Shown here one piece after another: positions 25,141-37,525 of a stretch of 64,000 bases of DNA; the stretch's first letter is position 1; each line of letters opens with the position of its first letter. The translations under genes and the position numbers were made by a program. Under the pieces are notes generated by a model. The model ran no database searches and was not told the origin of the DNA. It was given only the letters and a program-made list of their open reading frames with translations. The stretch is from JAFDBW01 sp963825575 (lineage in GTDB: Bacteria > Desulfobacterota > Desulfuromonadia > Desulfuromonadales > BM103): positions 44,798 through 108,797 of the forward strand of contig CAWGUB010000020.1 in NCBI GenBank assembly GCA_963825575.1. Reading direction: 5' to 3'.

Positions 25141-25591
25141 CTAAGAACCGTCAGCATTCCTGAGAGATTCCAGTTCAGACAACCGGTCACGCAAATGTTT
25201 CTCTTTCTGATGACGTTCGGACACATCACGCATGATGGCGGCGACACCGAGCGGCTTGCCGTCATCATCCAACAGCATCACGATAGAGAACTCCGTTGAA
25301 ATTCTTGCTACCGTCCTGATGCAAAGCTGGTACGGCCAGCAAATCGGTTCCGTAACGCGTAATTCCCGTCGCCATGGTCTTGTGGTAACCTTCCCAATGT
25401 CGCTCCCTGAGCTTTTCAGGAATGATCAGATCAAGGGATTTGCCGAGGGCTTCTTTGGTGCTAAAACCGAAAATCCGTTCCGCACCATGGTTCCAGAGCT
25501 GAATAATTCCTTCCTGATCGGCATACATTATTGCATCCGGGGCCTGGGACAGGATCTGCTCACAAAGGGCTTTGATATCCAGATGAGACAT
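25141..25591 (-). pseudogene. PAS-domain protein, single-base frameshift
   Basis: The first frame reads a PAS fold (LDIKALCEQILSQAPDAIMYADQEGIIQLWNHGAERIFGF ... GYHKTMATGITRYGTDLLAVPALHQDGSK). After an extra base near 25302 the other frame continues ISTEFSIVMLLDDDGKPLGVAAIMRDVSERH and ends at TAG (25141-25143). The intact protein would be about 149 residues with a PAS and PAC segment and no output domain. It follows the nitrate transporters in the same direction, so it may have served as a redox or ligand sensor for the nar operon; that is inference. Confidence 0.7.
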
Positions 25592-25706
25592 GACGTTTTC
25601 TGCCTTTCACTGTTCGTTCGTTATCAGCAATCAACTTCAGTTATAAATTGTTCCAGCCATCATCAATTGCTACGGGCTCATAAATGCGCTTCAACTTGAT
25701 GTCCAT

Positions 25707-27308
25707 TCACGGGTTTTGAATATAGGCATTCTTCCTGGTGTAGAACCACCAATTGAGCACCAAGCAGACGAAATAGAACACGGCGAAGCCGTAGAGAGCA
25801 TTCTCAGGAGTCGTTGCCTTGATCTGTTCACCAAACACCTGCGGGATGATGAAGGCCCCATAGGCTGCTACTGCGGATGTCCATCCAAGCACTGGCCCGG
25901 CCTGCTCCTTGTCGAATATGATAGCTATTGAGCGGAAAGTCGAACCGTTCCCGACGCCGGTTGCGGCAAACAGGATGATGAAAAGAATCAGGAACGGTAC
26001 AAAATATGCCTCGGGAGTAGCCGAACCGTAAGCAGCCTTCATGAAAAAAGCGCAGCCGAGCGCTGAGACAATCATGACAATGGAAACCCACTGGGTAACG
26101 ATGGCGCCGCCAAGTTTGTCGGAGATCTTGCCGCCGACCGGGCGGATCAGGGCGCCGATAAAAGGCCCCATCCAGGCGAACATCAGGGCGCTCGGGCCAT
26201 TCGGATTGGCCGTACTATGGGTCATGACTCCATCGACCAGAATATGGGAAAACCCGAAGATGACCTTGATCGACAGGGCGAAAGCTGCCGAGTAGCCGAT
26301 AAAGGAACCGAAAGTCATCGTGTAAATGACCGTCATCGCCCAGGTGTGCTTGTTGTTGAAAATCCGGTACTGACGATCAAGGTTGGCGCGCAGATTGCCC
26401 TTGGTCAGGTACTTCATGCCGAACACCGTCGCAGCAATAACTAACGGCAGGACAACCCATTTGCTGAGCAGTCCCAGGCCAACCGGGGCCGGGAGCAGAA
26501 GATAGAGACCGACGGAAGCAGTCAAGAATGCGATTAACAGCAGGCCGGTTATCTTAGTAAAGCTGCTAGGCGTCGAGCCGATATCCGGGGAGACCGTATC
26601 GGTGGTGATATTGTTCATGCCGAAGAAACCGGCAAACGCCAGCGGAATCAGCAGCACCAGCCAGACGAAACCGGCGTTATGAATATAGGTCTCGGTCCCG
26701 GCAGGGATCTTGCCGATCAGCGTTCCGCTGGTATTGATCAGGGTCTGCGGGTCGCCACCGAAGATCCCCATGGTCATGACCAGCGGGATGAGGATCTGCA
26801 TGGTGGTGACACCGAAATTACCCAAACCGGCATTGAGGCCAAGCGAGGTCCCCTGCACGCGCTTGGGAAAGAAAAAGCTGATGTTCGACATGGAGGAAGC
26901 AAAGTTGCCGCCGCCGATACCGGAGAACAGGGCGAGGAAGTAATAGACCTCGATAGGGGTCGCTTTGTTCTGCAGCGCGAACCCTGTGCCGATGGCCGGG
27001 ATCATCAACAGGGCGGTCGTAAAGAAGATGGTATTACGCCCTCCGGCAATACGGATCAGGAAGGAACTGGGGATCCTTAAGGTTGCACCAGTCAGACCCG
27101 CAATCGCCGAGAGGGTAAACAGTTGTGATTGGCTGAACGGATAACCCAGGTTAATCATCTGAACGGTAATGATGCTCCAGTAGAGCCAGACGGCAAAACC
27201 GCACAGCAGGCTGGGGATTGAAATCCAGAGATTGCGGGTCGCAATTTTCTTGCCCGTCGAGTTCCAGAACTGCTCGTCTTCTACGTCCCACTTGTCTAAA
27301 TTAATGGA
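25707..27308 (-). CDS. narK2: NarK-type nitrate/nitrite MFS transporter (second copy)
   Basis: About 533 residues from ATG 27308 (MSINLDKWDVEDEQFWNSTGKKIATRNLW), which overlaps the stop of the upstream narK by a few bases. It has twelve or more membrane helices. Nitrate-signature-like glycine-rich motifs are AGLGNFGVTTMQI and GVGNGSTFRSIAIIF; the MFS A-like motif is LRIPSSFLIRIAGGRNTIFF. It belongs to the nitrate/nitrite porter family and probably exchanges nitrate and nitrite across the inner membrane. The two adjacent NarK copies may be a proton symporter and an antiporter, as in other denitrifiers; which is which cannot be told from this sequence. Confidence 0.88.
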   Translation of the reverse strand, partial: SINLDKWDVEDEQFWNSTGKKIATRNLWISIPSLLCGFAVWLYWSIITVQMINLGYPFSQSQLFTLSAIAGLTGATLRIPSSFLIRIAGGRNTIFFTTALLMIPAIGTGFALQNKATPIEVYYFLALFSGIGGGNFASSMSNISFFFPKRVQGTSLGLNAGLGNFGVTTMQILIPLVMTMGIFGGDPQTLINTSGTLIGKIPAGTETYIHNAGFVWLVLLIPLAFAGFFGMNNITTDTVSPDIGSTPSSFTKITGLLLIAFLTASVGLYLLLPAPVGLGLLSKWVVLPLVIAATVFGMKYLTKGNLRANLDRQYRIFNNKHTWAMTVIYTMTFGSFIGYSAAFALSIKVIFGFSHILVDGVMTHSTANPNGPSALMFAWMGPFIGALIRPVGGKISDKLGGAIVTQWVSIVMIVSALGCAFFMKAAYGSATPEAYFVPFLILFIILFAATGVGNGSTFRSIAIIFDKEQAGPVLGWTSAVAAYGAFIIPQVFGEQIKATTPENALYGFAVFYFVCLVLNWWFYTRKNAYIQNP

Positions 27309-28842
27309 CATGCCCTGTCTCCTTCGCGTCATCTTCAAGAATGGTTGGTCTTTCGTGCTCAATTTTCTGCATATCTTCAGGGTGCTTCTCCCGCATCATC
27401 TTCTGCGCGGTAAGATGCATCCAAATCAGGCAAACCAGTGATAGGGCGAACATGAACATCCAGCAGCTGGTCCAGAGGCCGGTCCATTCAAGCATGTAAC
27501 CGAATATGATCGGGCAGAAGAACCCGCCAAGGCCACCAAGTACGCCGACCATGCCTCCGACCACTCCCACCTCTTCAGGGAAGTAATCCGGTATCAACTT
27601 ATAAACTGCGGCCTTGCCAACCCCCCAGATACTGCCGAGCATGATGACAAAAATCGCAAATATCCAGACATTCGCCTGAAAAAATATCCGGGTCACACCC
27701 TTGGCGATCAGCTCCTTCTTTTTCACCTGCTGCCCGACCTCGACCACCGACTCTTGCCAGGTCTGCTTGGTCGGGAAGATCAGCATCTGGTCATCGGTGT
27801 AATTCTCTATTGGTTCAGGTTTCTGCCTGATCGCGTAAACCATCTCATCCACAGTCACAGTTGTATCCGTGACAGCTATGATCGTACCGCTGCGCTTGGC
27901 CATCACACCACGCCCGGGGGAATAGATGTCCATCTTGGGAATAATGACCAGGAAGCTGATCAAGACCGACGCACCGAGCACCCAGTACATTACGGCACGC
28001 CCACCGAATTTATCGGACATCCAGCCGCCAAGGGCGCGTATCACCCCTGATGGCAAGCTAAAGGCTGACGCGAACAGACCGGCAGTGACCAACGGCAGGT
28101 AGTAGACATTGACAAAGTACGGGACCAGCCACTGTGAGAAAGCAACGAAGCAGCCGAACACCAGGAAATAATAGAGGCCAAAGCGCCAGACCATGACGTC
28201 CTTGAGCGGCGTGAGCATCTGGCTGAAACTCTTGTTCGACGACGCCGGCTTCTTGTTGTCCGCGAAGATAAGGAAGATGACGCCCATGGTCGCGAGCATG
28301 ATCGCATAATAAATCGGCAGCTGCCGCCAACCTTCAAGGTTAGCGCCGTTATTGGTCAGCTTGTTGAGTAGAGTTGGCGCAAGCAGGGTGGTCAATGCTG
28401 CCCCTGCGTTACCAGCGCCGAAAATGCCAAGGGCCGTACCCTGACGTTTGCGCGGATACCATACCGAGGAGAAGGCGATACCGATTGAAAAACTGACCCC
28501 TGCCAGACCGAAGCCAAAGCTGCAGAGCGCGAAGGTCATAAAGCTGTCGGCCTTGGAGAGAAGAAACATAGGGATAGCACAGATGAACAGCAAAGAGCCA
28601 TAGACCGGCTTGCCACCGAACTTGTCGGTCAGCATCCCGGCCGGAAGACGGAAAATCGACCCGGTCAGGACCGGGATACCCATCAGCCAGCCAATCTCGA
28701 TAGGACCCCACTTGAAAACCTGATTGTCGGCCAGGAAGGTCACCAGGACGCCGTTGAACATCCAGGCGGCGAAGCAGACCGTAAAAGCAAGGGTGTTCAG
28801 GAAAAGGACCTTATGTGATTGTGCCGTTGCGACTTCTTGCAT
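27301..28842 (-). CDS. narK1: NarK-type nitrate/nitrite MFS transporter with inserted soluble domain
   Basis: A 513-residue MFS protein. The nitrate signature is in GAGNAGAALTTLLAPTL and LGGLGGFFCPIIFGYML; motif A is RLPAGMLTDKFGGKPVYG. Between helices in the C-terminal half (roughly residues 310-395) is an ~80-residue soluble insert (SPGRGVMAKRSGTIIAVTD, TTVTVDEMVYAI, VVEVGQQVKKKELIAKGVTRI) that resembles a barrel-sandwich hybrid fold. CGGAGG precedes the ATG. It lies 40 bases downstream of narI, so it is part of the nar operon. Confidence 0.88.
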   Translation of the reverse strand: MQEVATAQSHKVLFLNTLAFTVCFAAWMFNGVLVTFLADNQVFKWGPIEIGWLMGIPVLTGSIFRLPAGMLTDKFGGKPVYGSLLFICAIPMFLLSKADSFMTFALCSFGFGLAGVSFSIGIAFSSVWYPRKRQGTALGIFGAGNAGAALTTLLAPTLLNKLTNNGANLEGWRQLPIYYAIMLATMGVIFLIFADNKKPASSNKSFSQMLTPLKDVMVWRFGLYYFLVFGCFVAFSQWLVPYFVNVYYLPLVTAGLFASAFSLPSGVIRALGGWMSDKFGGRAVMYWVLGASVLISFLVIIPKMDIYSPGRGVMAKRSGTIIAVTDTTVTVDEMVYAIRQKPEPIENYTDDQMLIFPTKQTWQESVVEVGQQVKKKELIAKGVTRIFFQANVWIFAIFVIMLGSIWGVGKAAVYKLIPDYFPEEVGVVGGMVGVLGGLGGFFCPIIFGYMLEWTGLWTSCWMFMFALSLVCLIWMHLTAQKMMREKHPEDMQKIEHERPTILEDDAKETGHVH

Positions 28843-28882
28843 CCGACCTCCGCAAAAAAGCGATTACATCATCTGCCAATGA

Positions 28883-29560
28883 TCAGTCAGCCCGGCGCGT
28901 CCGGTACCAGACCACGATCTGGTAAGGGCGCGATAAATAGGTCAAGGGAACGCTGACAACATGAACCAGCCTTGAGAACGGAAACAGCGCAATGATCAGG
29001 AACGCGTTGAATGCGTGCAGCTTGACTACGGTCGGCAAAGCAGCAAGATAGTGGACCTGAGGGTCGAGCTTGAGCAGTGACCAGAGCCATGGTGACGCGG
29101 TGTGCAGATACCAAACGGAGCCCCAACGCAAGGTGAACGCAATGTAGACACCGGTTGCAACCTGGAGAACCAGCGTGGCAAGAACCAGCCAGTCGACAAC
29201 GGTTGTCACCGCGGAGACCCGAGCATTGCCGATCCTGCGGAAGATCAGCAGGACAATGGCAATCAGGGTGCTGAGACCAAGGGCCAGGCCCGTGACTTCA
29301 AGCAAATAGAGCCGCAACGGATTGCCAAGTAGAACACCCCATCCAGAAGGGACCAGAAAAGCCAGGAAGTGTGCGAGAAGAATGATCAGGATGGCATAGT
29401 GCCAGGGGACCGACCCCCAGAAGAGGACCCGACTCTCGAGGAACTGGGACGATTGCGACGACCAGGAGTAGCGATCGACACAATAGCGGTAAAGGCCGAC
29501 GCCGACCATCAAGGCGACCGCAACATAGGGGAATACGCCAAACAGTATCGTGTCAGTCAT
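28883..29560 (-). CDS. narI: Respiratory nitrate reductase gamma subunit (cytochrome b)
   Basis: About 225 residues from ATG 29560, with AGGAG eight bases upstream. Five membrane helices are predicted. Haem-b ligand histidines are likely His in WHYAILIILLAHFLAFL near residue 55 and His in KLHAFNAFLIIALFPFSRLVH near residue 190. It anchors NarGH to the inner membrane and passes quinol electrons to NarH. Gene order narG-H-J-I is canonical. Confidence 0.93.
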   Translation of the reverse strand: MTDTILFGVFPYVAVALMVGVGLYRYCVDRYSWSSQSSQFLESRVLFWGSVPWHYAILIILLAHFLAFLVPSGWGVLLGNPLRLYLLEVTGLALGLSTLIAIVLLIFRRIGNARVSAVTTVVDWLVLATLVLQVATGVYIAFTLRWGSVWYLHTASPWLWSLLKLDPQVHYLAALPTVVKLHAFNAFLIIALFPFSRLVHVVSVPLTYLSRPYQIVVWYRTRRAD

Positions 29561-29602
29561 GATAAACACTCCTTTTGCCGTTCTATTGACTGTAGCTCGG
29601 CA

Positions 29603-30134
29603 TCAGACATCTGCCGTCCCGATGAGAAACCTTTGCAAAGAATCCAACAGCCTGATATATGGGCGGTTGTCACTCTCTACACCCTTGGTGATTTGCTCCA
29701 GTGCCGGCAACAAACCATTACGGATAATTTCCTGGCGACAGTCCTCATCCAAAATTGAGCCGAGAAAGCGCAGCACCTCGGCAAGGTGGTCAGGAAGCTC
29801 GTTACCGGGGACGAAACCATGTTCGGTATAAAGCTCCCGCAGCTTGATCATGAACATAGTGCGCTGCTGACTCTCACCGCAAAGTTGATAGCCTACGTAA
29901 GGATGACAAAGTGACTGCAGATCGAAGGTGCCAGTATAGGCTTCCTCGATCTGGCTTACGTTACTGATCTCTACGAAGCTGACAAAACTCGCTAAAGAGA
30001 CAGATGCCTCGGGACTGAACTTCTGCAATCCGGCCAGGCAGTCAGCGGCTTCATTTGCGATCACCCTGGTCGGGATAACTGAACAAGGTTGCGAACCGCA
30101 GGCAGAGGTCTTGATGTTGCTGAATTTGAGTCAT
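29603..30134 (-). pseudogene. narJ: Nitrate reductase assembly chaperone NarJ, single-base frameshift
   Basis: The ATG at 30134, two bases after the narH stop, opens MTQIQQHQDLCLRFATLFSYPDQ, the typical N-terminus of NarJ. The frame is then lost at three C (30064-30066 on the plus strand). Removing one base connects to VIANEAADCLAGLQKFSPEASVSLASFV and onwards (EEAYTGTFDLQSLCHPYVGYQL ... LRELYTEHGF), the TorD/NarJ chaperone fold. The joined length is ~176 residues. A GTG start at 30064 would make a truncated protein without ribosome site. NarJ is needed for Moco insertion into NarG, so a true lesion here would disable the operon; a sequencing error is plausible. Confidence 0.8.
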
Positions 30135-30136
30135 TT

Positions 30137-31624
30137 CTACCAACGCCTCTTTGGTGGACGACGGCTGCCAAAGCCCATCTCCTGTTTGTGCTGTTCGGGA
30201 TCCACGCCCGCTTCGATGGCCTGCTCACGCAGCATCGGTGGAACGACTATGCGTTCCTTGATCCTGGTCAGTGTGGTCATGCGATAGATGGCATCAACGG
30301 CCTCTGAGCTCAACTGAGCGATAGTGCAAGCCTTGGTGGCTTCTTCGGCGGGAAGATCTCCGACCGTGGCACTACGACGTTGAATTCGTACTGAGATCAG
30401 CTTACGATAGACCGCCTTGACTTCCTCCTCATTCCCGCCCGCAAACAAACTGGCAAGATATTGCATCGGCAGACGGGCTTGTTCCAGAGTGGAGAAGAAA
30501 TCATCGGCCAACCTCTGTTTCCCCTGATTATCCATCGACATGACCGGTAATAGTGGCGGCACATAGAAGAGCATTGGTAGAGTCCTGAATTCAGGATGCA
30601 GAGGCAAAGCAATTCCCCACTCCTTGACGAACTTGTAGACCGGTGACTTCTGGGCGGATTCGATAATTTCCTCGGGTACGCCGGCTTCCCTGGCATCCTC
30701 AACGACCTGTGGGTCGAAGGGGTCAAGGATCATTTCTCTCTGCGCCGCGACCAGATCCTTGTCGTCCCGCTTGGCAACCGCTTCGATCTGATCAGCATCG
30801 TAGAGAAGAACACCCAGATAGCGGATACGACCAACACAAGAGTGGAAACAGGCTGGCGCTTCTCCAGCCTCCTGGCGTGGATAGCAAAGAATGCATTTTT
30901 CCGACTTGCCCGTGGACCAGCCGTAATAGGTTTTCTTGTAAGGACAGGCGGAAACACACATCCGCCAGCCACGGCACTTGTCCTGGTTGATCAGAACTAT
31001 CCCGTCCTCGCCCCGCTTGTAGATCGCTCCGGAGGGACAGCTGGCGACGCAACCAGCGTTTAGACAATGGTTGCAGATGCGTGGCATGTGGAAGAAAACC
31101 ATCTTCTCGATAGCGAACAGTTGCCGCTGCTCTTCAGCAGTGAGCTTCACCACGCCCGGATCATTGGCCGCGTAGATATTCGAACCGGAGAGGTCATCAT
31201 CCCAGTTGGGACCGGCCTCAATTTTCATCGGTTTGCCGGTGACCATGGAGACCGCACGAGCCGTCGGCTGATCATCGCCAGGCGGGGCGTTGGTCAGATC
31301 GCCGTAGCGGTAAGTAAACGGTTCATAGTAGTCGTCCATGGTCGGCAGGTTCGGATTATGAAAAATCTTCCCCAGAGTACCGCCGCGACCACCGATTTTC
31401 AGTTGTAAGGATTCTCCATTCTTCTCCCAGCCACCCTTGTACTGCTCCTGGTCTTCCCATTTGCTCGGATAGCCGGTGCCCGGCTTGGTTTCCACGTTGT
31501 TCCACCACATGTACTCGGCACCCTTGCGGTCGGTCCACAGGTTCTTGCAGGCGATGCTGCAGGTATGGCAGCCGATACATTTGTCGAGGTGGAAAACCGA
31601 TGACACCTGTGCGCGTATATTCAT
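30137..31624 (-). CDS. narH: Respiratory nitrate reductase beta subunit
   Basis: About 495 residues from ATG 31624 (MNIRAQVSSVFHLDKCIGCHTC). GGAG lies 8 bases before it; another ATG at 31630 is too close. Four iron-sulfur motifs are visible: CIGCHTCSIACK, CNHCLNAGCVASCP, CRGWRMCVSACP (Trp in place of one Cys, as in the [3Fe-4S] site of NarH) and CILCYPR...CFHSC. NarH carries electrons from NarI to NarG on the cytoplasmic face. It starts 14 bases after narG ends and is followed by narJ. Confidence 0.95.
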   Translation of the reverse strand: MNIRAQVSSVFHLDKCIGCHTCSIACKNLWTDRKGAEYMWWNNVETKPGTGYPSKWEDQEQYKGGWEKNGESLQLKIGGRGGTLGKIFHNPNLPTMDDYYEPFTYRYGDLTNAPPGDDQPTARAVSMVTGKPMKIEAGPNWDDDLSGSNIYAANDPGVVKLTAEEQRQLFAIEKMVFFHMPRICNHCLNAGCVASCPSGAIYKRGEDGIVLINQDKCRGWRMCVSACPYKKTYYGWSTGKSEKCILCYPRQEAGEAPACFHSCVGRIRYLGVLLYDADQIEAVAKRDDKDLVAAQREMILDPFDPQVVEDAREAGVPEEIIESAQKSPVYKFVKEWGIALPLHPEFRTLPMLFYVPPLLPVMSMDNQGKQRLADDFFSTLEQARLPMQYLASLFAGGNEEEVKAVYRKLISVRIQRRSATVGDLPAEEATKACTIAQLSSEAVDAIYRMTTLTRIKERIVVPPMLREQAIEAGVDPEQHKQEMGFGSRRPPKRRW

Positions 31625-31637
31625 AGTCATAGCTCCT

Positions 31638-35254
<3,617 letters not shown>

Positions 35255-35258
<4 letters not shown>

Positions 35259-35785
35259 GCTGTTCCTCCCTTTCCGAAACGGGCCTGTTCAACCAGCGGA
35301 CGCCGCACTGCTTTGAACCGTCGCCACCCTAAGGCACCAAACACCACAAACAACAGGCCCGTTGCCACGATGACGTGACCTGCGAGGCCGACACCGATCT
35401 CAGCGCTTTCGTTGTTTGCCACTACGGCAAAAAAAGCCGTCAGATCGGCAATTTCGCCTTCACTCAAGGGACGTTCAGAGAAAATTGCCGACATACTTTC
35501 AAACGCAGAGGGGTCATCCAGAACGGCTGCGACACCTTCTTCGCCGTAGGCCTCAAATAGCGAGGTCAGGTCCGGGCCATAAGTAGCCCCGGCGGCATAA
35601 CCCAACTCGTGTCCGGCGATTCCGTGGCATGCCAGGCAAGGCGCTCCACCAGCAGCAAATCCGGTTGAACCGACAAAGAGTGCTTCCCCGCGCAGCGCAT
35701 CTCCGGTCTGACTCCAAACAGATGCCGGGAGCAGAAGCAACCCCGCTGCCAGCAACAACAAGCTTTTCCATAGTCGTTTAGTCAT
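35255..35785 (-). CDS. Membrane-anchored monohaem cytochrome c, first gene of nar operon
   Basis: A 176-residue protein with an N-terminal signal (LLLLAAGLLLLPASVWSQ). One haem c motif, PCLACHG, lies near residue 50, a likely Met ligand lies in ESMSAIFSERPLSEGEIADLTAFF, and a C-terminal membrane helix (VIVATGLLFVVFGALGW) precedes a basic tail. The haem domain faces the periplasm. Its position before narG with translational overlap suggests a NarC-like electron-transfer partner of the nitrate reductase; that role is inferred from context. Confidence 0.85.
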
Positions 35786-35988
35786 CGGCTTACCTCACCC
35801 TTTTGCAGAGCATCCTCGTATTCAGTTGTCGTTATCTTACAGTGGAAAAATTAAGGAACTGCGACAGCCATGATGTCACCCGAAATTTTGCAAATTAAAA
35901 AAACCAAGAAGATCGAGTAAAAGCTCTAACAGCAAACCAGCGGACTTCTAGATCAAGCTTAAAATAATATGCTGTTTTATTTTTATAA

Positions 35989-36002
35989 TTGACGTAGGTC
36001 AA
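35989..36002. promoter_or_regulatory. Palindrome TTGAC-N4-GTCAA in the narC/mobAB divergent region
   Basis: A perfect 5-bp inverted repeat with a GTAG spacer. Its centre is 64 bases before the mobAB ATG and 210 bases before the cytochrome/narG operon start. An A/T-rich candidate -10 (TTTTAT, about 36028) lies at the right distance for class II activation of mobAB. The same palindrome is at 45552-45565. The pattern fits CRP/FNR-superfamily regulators with ExxSR recognition helices; such a regulator is encoded at 46051-46728. The rest of 35786-36059 holds no gene. Confidence 0.6.
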
Positions 36003-36059
36003 AAACACGCAAAATTAGCAACTTGATTTTATCTAAAGGCTTTATATACTGGACTCGTT

Positions 36060-37166
36060 ATGCAATATTCGCACAGCGAAATCTATATAGATACAACCGG
36101 CGTTCTACTCGCAGGCGGGGCCAGCAGGCGGATGGGCCAGGACAAGGCATGTATCAAAGTGGCTGGAGAGCCCCTGTACATCCATGCGCTGGAACTCTTG
36201 CGCCTCTACTTTAAAACAGTCATCATTGCCGGCAACAGGAAGGATCTCTCTCGGGAAGGGATTCCTGTCATTCCAGACAGCTACCCCGGAAGCGCTTTGG
36301 GGGGTCTTTATACGGGTTTGTTTACGGCCAGAACAGACTGGATATTCGTTGCACCCTGTGACATGCCTTACCCGGATCCGCGCATCCTCGAACTGTTAAT
36401 TGAATTGCGCAGCGGTTCAGATGCCGTGATACCGAGGACTCCGAATGGATATGAGCCGGTCTTTGCCCTTTACCACAAAAACTGTTTACCGCACATGGAG
36501 ATTATGCTGCGTAACAACCAGTTTCGTATTCACGATTTTTTCCAGAGGGTCAGGGCGCGCTTCCTGGACTGGCAAAAAATGCCTGTCGGTTGGGAACGCG
36601 GCCTGCTGAATATCAACACCTCTGAACAACTTGCAGAACTTCGTAAGGAGCGGCTGATGTGTCCACCCATCGTTTCGATCGTCGCCAAAAGCGGTACCGG
36701 TAAGACCACCCTGCTGGAGAAGTTGATCGCGGAGCTCAAGTGCCGTGGCTACAAGGTTGCGGCAATCAAGCATGATGCGCACCGGTTCGACATCGACTAT
36801 GAAGGTAAGGACTCCTGGCGGTTGACCCGGGCCGGTGCAGACACCATGCTGATCATGTCGCCGGAGAAGCTTGCCATGGTCAAACAGCTCTCAACCGATG
36901 AGGAGCCCAGCCTGGCGGAATATGCTTCAAGCTACTGCGGTGATGCCGATATCGTTCTGACCGAAGGGTTCAAGAAAAGTTCAATGCCAAAGATCGAAGT
37001 TCACCGGCAGGCACGTAGTGAAAAACTGCTCTGCCGTGATCAGGAGTACGACCCGAATTTGATCGCGGTTGCTTCTGACAGCTCCCTGGAGATAGATGTA
37101 CCATTGTTTGACATCAATAATGCCCAGGGTCTTTGTGACCTGATCGTCGAGCGCTATCTGTCATGA
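36060..37166 (+). CDS. mobAB: MobA-MobB fusion (Mo-guanine dinucleotide synthesis)
   Basis: A 368-residue fusion. The MobA half (residues 1-195) has VLLAGGASRRMGQDKA and FVAPCDMPYPDP. The MobB half (from about 200) begins PIVSIVAKSGTGKTTLLEKLI with a P-loop, then AIKHDAHRFDIDYEGKDSWRLTRAGAD and LTEGFKK. MobA transfers GMP from GTP to molybdopterin, and MobB is a GTPase that assists. The product, bis-MGD cofactor, is needed by NarG encoded divergently. It overlaps modE by four bases. The ribosome site is weak. Confidence 0.92.
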   Translation: MQYSHSEIYIDTTGVLLAGGASRRMGQDKACIKVAGEPLYIHALELLRLYFKTVIIAGNRKDLSREGIPVIPDSYPGSALGGLYTGLFTARTDWIFVAPCDMPYPDPRILELLIELRSGSDAVIPRTPNGYEPVFALYHKNCLPHMEIMLRNNQFRIHDFFQRVRARFLDWQKMPVGWERGLLNINTSEQLAELRKERLMCPPIVSIVAKSGTGKTTLLEKLIAELKCRGYKVAAIKHDAHRFDIDYEGKDSWRLTRAGADTMLIMSPEKLAMVKQLSTDEEPSLAEYASSYCGDADIVLTEGFKKSSMPKIEVHRQARSEKLLCRDQEYDPNLIAVASDSSLEIDVPLFDINNAQGLCDLIVERYLS

Positions 37167-37525
37167 GCAACCTCCGCATCCGTAGCAAAATTTGGCTGGA
37201 AGTTGACGGGAAACCGTTCCTTGGTGATGGTCGCCATCGACTTCTATCGGCGGTTCAACGCAACGGGTCTATCAACGCCGCAGCCAGAGAACTCGAGATG
37301 TCCTACCGCAAAGTCTGGTCACAGTTGCAGTCGATGGAGGAGACATCGCCGTTCCCCTTGATGGAGTCTCGCATTGGCGGTAAAGATGGCGGAGCAACTC
37401 ATTTAACGCCAGAAATTCTTGAATTGATGAAACGGTTTGAGGAGATGCGTCGTCAGATCAACGCAGAAGCAGATCGTTGCTTTCTTGAACGTTTTATCAA
37501 AAGAGGTAAGGATGTTGATGCGTAG
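37163..37525 (+). CDS. modE: ModE-type molybdate-responsive winged-helix regulator (no MOP domain)
   Basis: A 120-residue protein matching the LysR-like winged helix of ModE (KIWLEVDGKPFLGDGRHRLLSAVQRNGSINAAARELEMSYRKVWSQLQ). It lacks the C-terminal MOP domains that bind molybdate in E. coli ModE, so either it senses the metal through another route or depends on a partner. The start overlaps mobAB (ATGAGC) and its end overlaps the modA start by a few bases, so all are one operon. Confidence 0.88.
   Translation: MSNLRIRSKIWLEVDGKPFLGDGRHRLLSAVQRNGSINAAARELEMSYRKVWSQLQSMEETSPFPLMESRIGGKDGGATHLTPEILELMKRFEEMRRQINAEADRCFLERFIKRGKDVDA

Noticed and set aside
30040..30134. Programmed ribosomal frameshifting in narJ, moeA or pcm2
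   Set aside because: No common slippery sequence or downstream pseudoknot is seen, and homologues of these genes do not use frameshifting as far as I know.
35786..36059. Moco (molybdenum cofactor) riboswitch before mobAB or narG
   Set aside because: I looked for the conserved Moco RNA core between the divergent genes and could not find it; only the palindrome and AT-rich promoter-like sequence are seen.
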